DNA of 22,163 nucleotides from positions 1 through 22,163 of the forward strand of contig CABQHF010000007.1 in assembly GCA_902463905.1 (NCBI GenBank). The letters run 5' to 3'. The notes under the pieces are model-generated. The model made no database searches and had not been told where the DNA came from. It was given only the letters and a program-made list of their open reading frames with translations. This DNA comes from an uncultured Faecalibacterium sp. Lineage in GTDB: Bacteria > Bacillota > Clostridia > Oscillospirales > Ruminococcaceae. Of this stretch, positions 1 through 6,477 are shown in pieces (position 1 is the first letter of the stretch; each line of letters opens with the position of its first letter). Made by a program: the position numbers and the translations under genes.

Positions 1-563
1 TGGTGGGCGGCGGCAACTTCTGGCGCGGCCGTTCCAGCGGCAAGATGGAGCGCACTCTGGCCGACAAGATCGGCATGCTGGCTACGGTGATGAACGCTCT
101 GGCCGTCTCCGACAAGCTGGAGCAGCTGGGCGTGCCCACCGAGGTGTTCACCTCCATCACCATGCCCCAGGTGGCACAGCCCTTTACCCGCAAAGACGCC
201 CTGCGCGCCATGGACGAGGGCAAGATCGCCGTGTTTGGCGGCGGCACCGGCAACCCCTTCTTCTCCACCGACACGGCAACGGCCCTGCGCGCCGTGGAAG
301 TGAGCGCCGATGTGATGTTCAAGGCCACCATGGTGGACGGCGTGTACGACAAGGACCCCCACAAGTACCCCGACGCCAAGAAGTACGATACCCTCACCTT
401 CACCAAGGTGCTGGAGGATCAGCTGGCCGTCATGGATGGCACCGCTGCCACCCTGTGCCGCGACAACAAGCTGCCCATCCTGGTGTTTGATCTGGCCGAC
501 CCGGACAACATCGCAAAGGCTGTGCAGGGCGAGAACGTGGGCACGCTGGTGTATGAGGGCTGA
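1..563 (+). CDS. pyrH: UMP kinase (uridylate kinase), 3' part of gene
   Basis: The enzyme phosphorylates UMP to UDP with ATP in the cytosol. It is the hexameric bacterial amino-acid-kinase-fold enzyme of pyrimidine nucleotide synthesis. The 5' end lies outside the window; the visible frame gives 186 residues plus the last two bases of an earlier codon. Seen near the edge is GGGNFWRGR, which fits the UMP-binding glycine loop (usually GGGN-x-x-RG). Next comes ADKIGMLATVMNALA, the conserved D-x-x-GMLAT-x-MN helix. The segment VFGGGTGNPFFSTDTAT contains the GGTGNPFF-TD-TA signature, and VDGVYDKDP matches the usual DGVY-x-DP motif of the ATP site. The gene ends with TGA, and frr follows after 99 bases, the standard bacterial order. 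Identity is secure; only the N-terminal part is missing. Confidence 0.96.
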   Translation, partial: VGGGNFWRGRSSGKMERTLADKIGMLATVMNALAVSDKLEQLGVPTEVFTSITMPQVAQPFTRKDALRAMDEGKIAVFGGGTGNPFFSTDTATALRAVEVSADVMFKATMVDGVYDKDPHKYPDAKKYDTLTFTKVLEDQLAVMDGTAATLCRDNKLPILVFDLADPDNIAKAVQGENVGTLVYEG

Positions 564-662
564 CCGCGTATAGCCTTCTGCGCAGAAACATACAATGAAG
601 GGCGGGGCTGCCCGGTGCACTCTGCCCACCGAATATATCAACAGGAACAGGAGACTACAACA

Positions 663-1217
663 ATGAGCAGCAACACCAAGGTTTACGAAGAAAAGATGAA
701 GAGCTCGGTGGAGCACCTGGGCCGCGAGCTGGCCGCTGTGCGTGCAGGCCGTGCAAACCCCGCTGTGCTGGACAAGGTGACCGTGGACTACTACGGCGCG
801 CCCACCCCCATCCAGCAGGTGGCATCCGTGGCTGTCAGCGAGGCCCGCACCCTGACCATCACCCCCTGGGACCGCACCCTGCTGCGTGCCATCAGCAAGG
901 CCATCATGGCCAGCGACGTGGGCATCAACCCCATCGACGACGGCCAGACCATCCGCCTGAACTTCCCGGCTCCCACCGAGGAGCGCCGCAAGCAGCTGGC
1001 CAAGGAAGTCTCCAAGCTGGGCGAGGAGGCCAAGGTGGCTGTGCGCAACATCCGCCGCGACGCCATGGACAAGGCCAAGGCCATGAAGAAGGCCGGTGAG
1101 CTGACCGAGGACAGCCAGAAGACCATGGAAGAGGATGTCCAGAAGCTGACCGACAAGTATATCAAGAACATCGACGCTGCCGTGGAAGAAAAGCAGAAGG
1201 AGATCATGTCCGTCTGA
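663..1217 (+). CDS. frr: Ribosome recycling factor
   Basis: With EF-G this protein splits the post-termination 70S ribosome, releasing mRNA and tRNA. The chosen ATG gives 184 residues, the normal family length (about 185). It is preceded by AGGAG at 649-653, nine bases upstream. An earlier in-frame GTG at 615 has no ribosome binding site and would add a non-conserved tail. Domain I (helical bundle) is visible at both ends: ELAAVRAGRANPAVLDKV near residues 19-36, and the C-terminal helices with VRNIRRDAMDKAKAMKK followed by the DKYIKNIDAAVEEKQKEIMSV tail. Domain II (the small beta domain) includes YYGAPTPIQQVASV and ARTLTITPWDR. It lies directly after pyrH and before uppS, as in most Firmicutes. 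Identity is very secure. Confidence 0.97.
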   Translation: MSSNTKVYEEKMKSSVEHLGRELAAVRAGRANPAVLDKVTVDYYGAPTPIQQVASVAVSEARTLTITPWDRTLLRAISKAIMASDVGINPIDDGQTIRLNFPAPTEERRKQLAKEVSKLGEEAKVAVRNIRRDAMDKAKAMKKAGELTEDSQKTMEEDVQKLTDKYIKNIDAAVEEKQKEIMSV

Positions 1218-1249
1218 TCCGGCTGCGCTGAGCAGAACAATAATGTAAG

Positions 1250-1315
1250 GTGTCGTGCGCTGGTGGGGGAGCCGCTTTTCAAAAAAGCAGCGCCTGTGGT
1301 GCGCGACACTTTTTT
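1250..1315 (+). terminator. Terminator- or attenuator-like hairpin between frr and uppS
   Basis: GTGTCGTGCGC at 1250-1260 pairs with the segment ending GCGCGACAC at 1309, allowing a few G-U pairs, for a stem of about 11-13 pairs. A run of six T follows (1310-1315). The 34-base apical region carries a second small stem (GCTTTT against AAAAAAGC, 1274-1288). The layout fits a Rho-independent terminator. Since uppS is co-oriented and starts 30 bases later, partial read-through or attenuation is as likely as full termination. Confidence 0.6.
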
Positions 1316-1318
1316 CAG

Positions 1319-1333
1319 GGCAGCAATGCTGCC
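1319..1333 (+). other. Small perfect hairpin abutting the uppS ribosome binding site
   Basis: GGCAGC-AAT-GCTGCC forms a 6-pair stem with a three-base loop. It ends exactly where the uppS Shine-Dalgarno GGGAGGAG (1334-1341) begins. It sits four bases after the T run of the preceding hairpin, so it may hold the ribosome site open or act as a 5' stabiliser after processing. The role is inferred. Confidence 0.45.
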
Positions 1334-1344
1334 GGGAGGAGCAA

Positions 1345-2058
1345 ATGGCACATCCCAGAGAGTTTGCGGAGGGGCTGTCCATCGGCATCATCATGGACGG
1401 CAACGGCCGCTGGGCCAAGAACCGGGGCCTGCCCCGCACCGCCGGACACAAAAAAGGCGCCGAGGTGTTCAGCGATATCGCGGACTACTGCGACGAGCTG
1501 GGCGTTTCGTCGGTGTACTTCTATGCCTTTTCCACCGAGAACTGGAAGCGCCCGCTGGAAGAAGTGAACGCCATCATGCGGCTGTTCGGCGAATACCTGC
1601 TGAAGGGGTTTGACTACAAGAACCGCAACATCCGCATCAAATTCATGGGCGACCGCACCGTGCTGGACGAGAAGCTGCAGCGGCTGATGAACAAGCTGGA
1701 AGGGGAGTCGGCAGTCAAGACCGGCATGACCCTGAACATTGCCATCAACTACGGCGGCCGCCCGGAGATCGTGCGGGCCGCGCAGCAGTTGGCGGAAAAG
1801 GCCGCAGCCGGGCAGCTGAAGCCGGAAGAGATCACCGAGCAGATGCTCAGCGATGCCATGTACACCGCCGGGCAGAAGGACCCGGACTTTATCCTGCGGC
1901 CCAGCGGAGAAAAGCGTCTGTCCAACTTCATGCTGTGGCAGGCCGCTTATGCAGAGCTGGTGGAAATGGACGTTCTGTGGCCGGACTTTACCCGTGCCGA
2001 CCTGGACGCTGCCATTGAAGAGTATAACCACCGGTCCCGCCGCTTTGGCGGGCTGTAA
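1345..2058 (+). CDS. uppS: Isoprenyl transferase (undecaprenyl diphosphate synthase)
   Basis: This cis-prenyltransferase condenses isopentenyl diphosphate onto farnesyl diphosphate to make the C55 carrier lipid for peptidoglycan and wall polymers. It acts at the cytosolic face of the membrane. ATG at 1345 follows a strong GGGAGGAG (1334-1341) and yields 237 residues, normal for the family. The frame is open further upstream to 1255 but covers a terminator hairpin, so that extension is not used. The catalytic motif IIMDGNGRWAK puts the essential Asp at residue 18. YFYAFSTENWKRP (about 53-65) is the substrate-binding FSTENW segment. Near the C terminus ILRPSGEKRLSNFMLWQ gives the diphosphate-binding Arg and Ser-Gly-Glu, with Pro where Thr is more usual (RTSGE). 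cdsA follows after a 121-base structured gap. UppS and CdsA are neighbours in most Firmicutes. Confidence 0.96.
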   Translation: MAHPREFAEGLSIGIIMDGNGRWAKNRGLPRTAGHKKGAEVFSDIADYCDELGVSSVYFYAFSTENWKRPLEEVNAIMRLFGEYLLKGFDYKNRNIRIKFMGDRTVLDEKLQRLMNKLEGESAVKTGMTLNIAINYGGRPEIVRAAQQLAEKAAAGQLKPEEITEQMLSDAMYTAGQKDPDFILRPSGEKRLSNFMLWQAAYAELVEMDVLWPDFTRADLDAAIEEYNHRSRRFGGL

Positions 2059-2072
2059 GCAGCAGACCCAAA

Positions 2073-2138
2073 ACGATCCTGCGCACCGGCGCAGAGACCG
2101 GAATATCTGAACGTTCCCCCGGATCGTGCGGCACCGCA
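2073..2138 (+). other. Structured non-coding gap between uppS and cdsA
   Basis: ACGATCC (2073-2079) can pair with GGATCGT (2121-2127). The enclosed CTGCGC-ACCG-GCGCAG (2079-2094) forms a six-pair hairpin, with the single base 2079 shared between the two stems. TGCGG-CA-CCGCA (2127-2138) is another short complementary pair just after. There is no T run, so it is not an evident terminator. It may be an RNA processing or leader structure upstream of the cdsA ribosome site. The function is unknown. Confidence 0.4.
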
Positions 2139-2179
2139 AGAGGGGAGTGCCTTCCGGCAGAACAAAGGAGAGCCAACCT

Positions 2180-3040
2180 ATGAAAACACGCATTATCACA
2201 GCCATTGTGGGCATCATCGTCCTCATTGGCGTCATGTTCACCTTCAACACGCTGATCTTCAATCTGGTCATTGCAGCCATCACGCTCATTGCCATCCACG
2301 AGATCTACAATGCGCTGGGCTTTACCAAAAAGGACTGGCTGATGTACGCGGCACTGGTGCCGTATACCCTGCTGGTGATGACCTCCAACTACATGGTCAT
2401 GCGCCGTCTGGTCATGCCGGTGTCCTTTGTGCTGGTCACCTTTTACGCCATCTATCTGGTGGTGCGCAACGGCACCATCAGCTACCAGAAGGCCAGCGGT
2501 CTGCTCGTGTTTTCGGGCATCGTGATCTTCTGCTTCTACTCCTTTATCCGGCTCAAGGAATTGCTGCCGGTGGAGCAGTTCGGCTACGATGCGGTGTTCT
2601 TCATCCTGCTCATCCTCTGCTTTGCCTGGGGCGGCGACACCTGCGCCTACTTTGCGGGCCGTGCCTTCGGCAAGCATAAGCTGTGCCCGGTGGTCAGCCC
2701 CAAAAAGACCGTGGAGGGTGCCATCGGCGGCGTGCTGGGCACCATGGTGTTCGGTGTGGTGGCGACCCTGATCTACTCGGTGGCTGCCGACCGCATGGAG
2801 GCCTTCACCCGCTCCAACATCGGCGTGTCGATGTACGTCATCATTGCCCTGCTGGGCTGTGTGGCGGCGGTGCTGGGCATTTATGGTGACCTGTTTGCCA
2901 GCGTGGTCAAGCGCCAGTGCGGCATCAAGGATTACGGCACCATTTTCCCGGGCCACGGCGGCATTCTGGACCGGTTTGACAGCGTGATGTTCATTGCGCC
3001 CTTTGTGACCATGGTCATCACGGCGGTGTTCTACAAGTAA
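2180..3040 (+). CDS. cdsA: Phosphatidate cytidylyltransferase (CDP-diacylglycerol synthase)
   Basis: This integral membrane enzyme makes CDP-diacylglycerol from phosphatidic acid and CTP, the branch point for phosphatidylglycerol and cardiolipin. ATG at 2180 follows AAGGAG (2165-2170) and gives 286 residues, typical of the family. The sequence is strongly hydrophobic, with about eight candidate membrane helices, starting with IITAIVGIIVLIGVMF at residues 4-19. SPKKTVEGAIGGVLG (around 173-187) is a conserved cytosolic motif. The C-terminal family signature spans residues 241-267: SVVKR, then KD, then FPGHGGILDRFD, with all the conserved Lys-Arg, Lys-Asp, His-Gly-Gly and Asp-Arg-x-Asp positions present. 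The frame also opens from a GTG at 2126, but no ribosome site supports it. It is 15 bases before dxr, so the two are very likely translated from one mRNA. Confidence 0.96.
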   Translation: MKTRIITAIVGIIVLIGVMFTFNTLIFNLVIAAITLIAIHEIYNALGFTKKDWLMYAALVPYTLLVMTSNYMVMRRLVMPVSFVLVTFYAIYLVVRNGTISYQKASGLLVFSGIVIFCFYSFIRLKELLPVEQFGYDAVFFILLILCFAWGGDTCAYFAGRAFGKHKLCPVVSPKKTVEGAIGGVLGTMVFGVVATLIYSVAADRMEAFTRSNIGVSMYVIIALLGCVAAVLGIYGDLFASVVKRQCGIKDYGTIFPGHGGILDRFDSVMFIAPFVTMVITAVFYK

Positions 3041-3055
3041 AAGGGGGAACGTGCC

Positions 3056-4207
3056 ATGTCGAAAAAAATTACGCTGCTGGGCTCCACCGGCTCCATCGGC
3101 ACCCAGAGCCTGGATGTGATCCGGGCACAGGGGTATGAGGTGTTCGGCCTGTCGGCCCACAGCCATGTGGATAAGATCCTGCAGCAGATCGAGGAATTCC
3201 ACCCGAAATACGTCTGCATGACCGACCCGGACGCCGCCGCAAAGCTGGATGCCGCGCTGTCCGGCCGGGCGGGTGCGCCCAAATTGCTCACCGGCCCGGA
3301 GGGCCTGCGGGAGCTGGCCGCGCTGGACGGCCCGGACGTGGTGCTGAACAGTGTGGTGGGCATTGCGGGCCTGGGTGCCAGCCTGACTGCCATCGAGAGC
3401 GGCCACGATCTGGCCCTGGCCAACAAGGAGAGCCTTGTCACCGGCGGCCATCTGGTCACCCGGGCGGTGGCACAGCACGGCGTGAAGCTGCTGCCCGTGG
3501 ACAGCGAGCACTCGGCCATCTTCCAGTGCCTGCAGGACAAGGAGAGCGCCCCCAGCCTGACCAAGATCCTGCTCACGGCGTCCGGCGGGCCGTTCTTCGG
3601 CATGAAAACCGAGGAACTGCGCACCAAGACCAAGGCGGACGCCCTCAAGCACCCCAACTGGAACATGGGAGCCAAGATCACCATTGACTCCGCCACCCTC
3701 ATGAATAAGGGTCTGGAACTCATTGAGGCGGTGTGGCTGTTCGGCCTGCCGCCGGAGAAGATCCAGATCGTGGTGCAGCGCCAAAGCATCGTGCACTCGG
3801 CGGTGCAGTTCAGCGATCATTCGGTCATTGCCCAGCTGGGCGTGCCGGATATGCGCATCCCCATCCAGTACGCCCTGACCTACCCCAAGCGGGTGCCGGG
3901 CGTGGTGCCGGAGCTGGACTTTGCGGCCCTGAAGGTGCTGACCTTTGATGTGGCCGACGACGAGACCTTCCGCTGCCTTGCCGCCTGCAAAAAGGCCATC
4001 AAGAAGGGCGGCCTTGGCCCCTGTGCGGCCAACGGTGCCAACGAGGAAGCCGTGAAGCTGTTCCTGGAGGACAAGATCGGCTTTTTGGATATCGGCCGTC
4101 TGGTGGAAGCCGTCGTGGACAGCGACCGCTTCGGCGGCGACTACACCCTCAGCGATGTGTACGAGTGCGACCGCATGGCACGGGAGTTCGTGCGGGCACA
4201 TCTTTGA
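3056..4207 (+). CDS. dxr: 1-deoxy-D-xylulose 5-phosphate reductoisomerase
   Basis: The enzyme converts DXP to 2-C-methyl-D-erythritol 4-phosphate with NADPH, the committed MEP-pathway step, and is the target class of fosmidomycin. ATG at 3056 follows AAGGGGGA (3041-3048); the product is 383 residues, the family norm. The N-terminal LLGSTGSIGTQSLDVI is the NADPH-binding loop. ALANKESLVTGG and PVDSEHSAIFQCL supply the metal-binding Asp and Glu. LTASGGPFF and KHPNWNMG are the flexible loop and substrate site, and ITIDSATLMNKGLE holds the third metal Glu. Residues 241-247 read QRQSIVH where E. coli has HPQSVIH. The second His, important in E. coli, is kept, while the first His-Pro pair is replaced. 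It ends 15 bases before rseP. Together with ispG in the same run it shows that the organism makes isoprenoids by the MEP route. Confidence 0.96.
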   Translation: MSKKITLLGSTGSIGTQSLDVIRAQGYEVFGLSAHSHVDKILQQIEEFHPKYVCMTDPDAAAKLDAALSGRAGAPKLLTGPEGLRELAALDGPDVVLNSVVGIAGLGASLTAIESGHDLALANKESLVTGGHLVTRAVAQHGVKLLPVDSEHSAIFQCLQDKESAPSLTKILLTASGGPFFGMKTEELRTKTKADALKHPNWNMGAKITIDSATLMNKGLELIEAVWLFGLPPEKIQIVVQRQSIVHSAVQFSDHSVIAQLGVPDMRIPIQYALTYPKRVPGVVPELDFAALKVLTFDVADDETFRCLAACKKAIKKGGLGPCAANGANEEAVKLFLEDKIGFLDIGRLVEAVVDSDRFGGDYTLSDVYECDRMAREFVRAHL

Positions 4208-4222
4208 TTTTTAGGAGTACGA

Positions 4223-5335
4223 ATGTCAGTTTTTATCACGCTGCTTGCAGCGCTGTTCGTGTTCAGCGCCGTGATCGCCATCCATGAGTTCGGCCACTTT
4301 GCGGTGGCAAAGCTCTGCGGCATCCGGGTCAACGAGTTTTCCATCGGCATGGGCCCGGCCCTCTGGAAAACCGTCCGCAAGGGCACCCAATACACCCTGC
4401 GGGCCCTGCCGGTGGGCGGCTATGTGGCGCTGGAAGGGGAGGAAAGCCCCGAGAGCCAGCAGGCCGAAGCCGCCCGTGACCGGCGGGAGAAAGCGGCACC
4501 CGCCCCGGTGCCGCCGGAAGAAGGCACCGGCATCCCCCTGAACGAGGCCCCGGTCTGGCAGCGGATGCTGGTGATGGTGGCCGGTGCCTGCATGAACTTT
4601 GTGCTGGGCTTTGTGGTGCTGGTCATTCTGGTGGTGGCGCAGGACGGTGCCATCACCAGCAAGACCATCTATTCCATCGAGGATAACGCGCTCTGCGGCC
4701 AGACCGGCCTGCAGGCAGGGGACGAGATCGTTGCGGTGAACGGCCGCCGCTGCTTTGTGGCCAACGACATCATCTACGAGCTGGTGCGCACCGAGCAGTA
4801 CCGGGCGGATTTCACCGTGAAGCGGGACGGCCAGACCGTGGAGCTGCCGGACGTGCAGTTCGATACCTGGCAGGATGAAAACGGCGAGACCCACATGAGC
4901 CTGGGCTTTGTGGTGTACGGCATCCGCAAAACGCCCCACAGCGTCCTGAAGGAAGCCTGGAACAGCACCCTGTACTATGGGCGCATCGTGTTCACCTCGC
5001 TGGCGGACCTGATCCGCGGGCGGGAGAGCATCAACAACCTCTCCGGCCCGGTGGGCATCGTGACGGCCATCGGGCAGGCGGCCAGCTACGGCTGGGAGGA
5101 TCTGCTGCAGCTGCTGGCGCTCATCACCATCAACCTGGGCATCTTCAACCTGCTGCCCTTCCCGGCGCTGGACGGCGGCAAGGTGGTGTTCCTGGCCATC
5201 GAGGGCATCACCGGCCATGCCGTGCCGGAAAAACTGCAGGGCAGCCTGACCGTGGCAGCGTTTGCGCTGCTGTTCGGGCTGATGATCTTTGCAACCTACA
5301 ACGATATCATCCGGCTCATCACCGGAGCTGTATAA
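4223..5335 (+). CDS. rseP: RIP metalloprotease RseP (site-2 protease family)
   Basis: This membrane zinc protease cleaves substrates inside the bilayer: anti-sigma factors, pheromones or leftover signal peptides in other bacteria. The substrate here is unknown. ATG at 4223 has AGGAG at 4213-4217. The product is 370 residues. The first membrane helix contains HEFGH at residues 21-25, which provides two zinc ligands and the catalytic Glu. RALPVGGYVALEGEE follows. A charged, proline-rich insert (about 73-107) precedes the second helix (about 112-132). A single PDZ-like domain lies around 150-225 (GLQAGDEIVAVNGR). The third ligand is in NLLPFPALDGG (Asp 317), and the last helix closes the protein. 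Its place between dxr and ispG is common in Clostridia. No sigma/anti-sigma pair is visible nearby. Confidence 0.94.
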   Translation: MSVFITLLAALFVFSAVIAIHEFGHFAVAKLCGIRVNEFSIGMGPALWKTVRKGTQYTLRALPVGGYVALEGEESPESQQAEAARDRREKAAPAPVPPEEGTGIPLNEAPVWQRMLVMVAGACMNFVLGFVVLVILVVAQDGAITSKTIYSIEDNALCGQTGLQAGDEIVAVNGRRCFVANDIIYELVRTEQYRADFTVKRDGQTVELPDVQFDTWQDENGETHMSLGFVVYGIRKTPHSVLKEAWNSTLYYGRIVFTSLADLIRGRESINNLSGPVGIVTAIGQAASYGWEDLLQLLALITINLGIFNLLPFPALDGGKVVFLAIEGITGHAVPEKLQGSLTVAAFALLFGLMIFATYNDIIRLITGAV

Positions 5336-5354
5336 CAGAAAGGGGAACCACAGG

Positions 5355-6401
5355 ATGCGGCAGTTGAAACGAGAAGTGAAGATCGGCAATGTGACCATTG
5401 GCGGCAACCATCCCATTGCGGTGCAGACCATGCTGAATGTGCCGGTGGAGGACATCGTCGGCAACGTGGCACAGGCAAAGCGGTGCGAAGCTGCAGGCTG
5501 CCAGATCCTGCGGGTGACCTGCCCCAGCGCCGCCGATGCCAAGTGCATCGAGGCCGTGAAGAACGCGGTGAATATCCCCATCGTGGCGGATATCCACTTT
5601 GACTACCGGGCTGCGCTGGCCTGCGCCGAGGTGGGCGTGGACAAGATCCGCATCAACCCCGGCAATATCGGCGATGACGACCGGGTGAAGGCCGTGGTGG
5701 ACGCCTGCCAGCAGAAGAACATCCCCATCCGCATCGGGGTCAACGGCGGCAGCCTGGAAAAACACATCCTGGCAAAGTACGGTGCCCCCACCCCGGAAGC
5801 CATGGTGGAGAGTGCACTGTACCATGTGCGCCTGCTGGAAAAGTTCGATTTCAACAATATCGTTATTTCCATCAAGAACTCCAACGTGCCCCGCATGATG
5901 GAGGCCTACCGGCAGCTCAGTGCCGTCACCGACTACCCGCTGCATGTGGGCGTCACCGAGGCCGGCACCTACCAGATGGGCCTGCTCAAGAGCGGCATGG
6001 GCATCGGCGGCATGCTGCTGGAGGGCATCGGCGACACCATTCGCGTTTCGCTGGCCGCCGAGCCGGAAAAGGAAGTGGAAGCCGGTTACAACATCCTGCG
6101 GGCCGTGGGCTTCCCGGTGGCAGGGCCGGAGGTCATCACCTGCCCCACCTGCGGCCGCACCCAGTACCCCTGCACCGAGATCGCCAACGAGGTGGAAAAG
6201 CGGCTGCAGGGCTACAAAAAATCCATTAAGGTGGCCGTGATGGGCTGCGTGGTCAACGGCCCCGGTGAGGCCCGGGAGGCCGACATCGGCATTGCCGGCG
6301 GCAAGGGCGAAGCCGTGCTGTTCCTCCACGGCAAGCCGGTGAAAAAGCTCACCGGTGACAACATTCTGGACCAGTTCATGGACGAGATCTATAAACTGTA
6401 A
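5355..6401 (+). CDS. ispG: (E)-4-hydroxy-3-methylbut-2-enyl-diphosphate synthase (flavodoxin-dependent type)
   Basis: This 4Fe-4S enzyme converts MEcPP to HMBPP, the penultimate MEP-pathway step. The ATG at 5355 follows AAAGGGG (5339-5345) and gives 348 residues, the size of the short bacterial form without the plant-type insertion. The frame is open to 5289 inside rseP, but that extension has no ribosome site. The N terminus (VKIGNVTIGGNHPIAVQTM) is the conserved opening of the TIM-barrel domain, and VADIHFDYRAAL follows. Cluster ligands are visible as Cys 263 and Cys 266 in CPTCGR, then Cys 298 and Glu 305 in MGCVVNGPGEA, matching the known three-Cys one-Glu coordination. It starts 20 bases after rseP, so co-translation with the upstream genes is likely. 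A hairpin with a weak T tract follows. Confidence 0.96.
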   Translation: MRQLKREVKIGNVTIGGNHPIAVQTMLNVPVEDIVGNVAQAKRCEAAGCQILRVTCPSAADAKCIEAVKNAVNIPIVADIHFDYRAALACAEVGVDKIRINPGNIGDDDRVKAVVDACQQKNIPIRIGVNGGSLEKHILAKYGAPTPEAMVESALYHVRLLEKFDFNNIVISIKNSNVPRMMEAYRQLSAVTDYPLHVGVTEAGTYQMGLLKSGMGIGGMLLEGIGDTIRVSLAAEPEKEVEAGYNILRAVGFPVAGPEVITCPTCGRTQYPCTEIANEVEKRLQGYKKSIKVAVMGCVVNGPGEAREADIGIAGGKGEAVLFLHGKPVKKLTGDNILDQFMDEIYKL

Positions 6402-6418
6402 ACACTGTATTTTCTCTG

Positions 6419-6451
6419 CTGCCACGCCTGCGGACACAGGCGCGGCAGTTT
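6419..6451 (+). terminator. Hairpin between ispG and polC, possibly a weak terminator
   Basis: CTGCC-A-CGCCTG at 6419-6430 pairs with CAGGCG-C-GGCAG at 6437-6448, giving 11 pairs with one A-C mismatch and a six-base loop. Only three T follow before TGTG, so the T tract is poor. It may reduce rather than stop transcription into polC, which begins 26 bases further on. Confidence 0.45.
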
Positions 6452-6477
6452 GTGCTGTATAAAAAGGAGTATCACCC

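Noticed and set aside
615..662. Earlier starts for frr (615), uppS (1255), cdsA (2126) and ispG (5289)
   Set aside because: None has a ribosome site; the chosen ATGs all do and give normal family lengths. The uppS extension would even cover a terminator hairpin.
1988..4201. Very long open frames opposite uppS-dxr (737 codons) and likewise opposite polC (6472-9018, 9109-10641), the PBP gene (17530-20022) and, on the + strand, fakA (10807-12603)
   Set aside because: They are mirror frames caused by high GC at third codon positions of real genes. Their translations are His/Gly/Ala/Val-rich with no family motifs, and no ribosome sites precede them.
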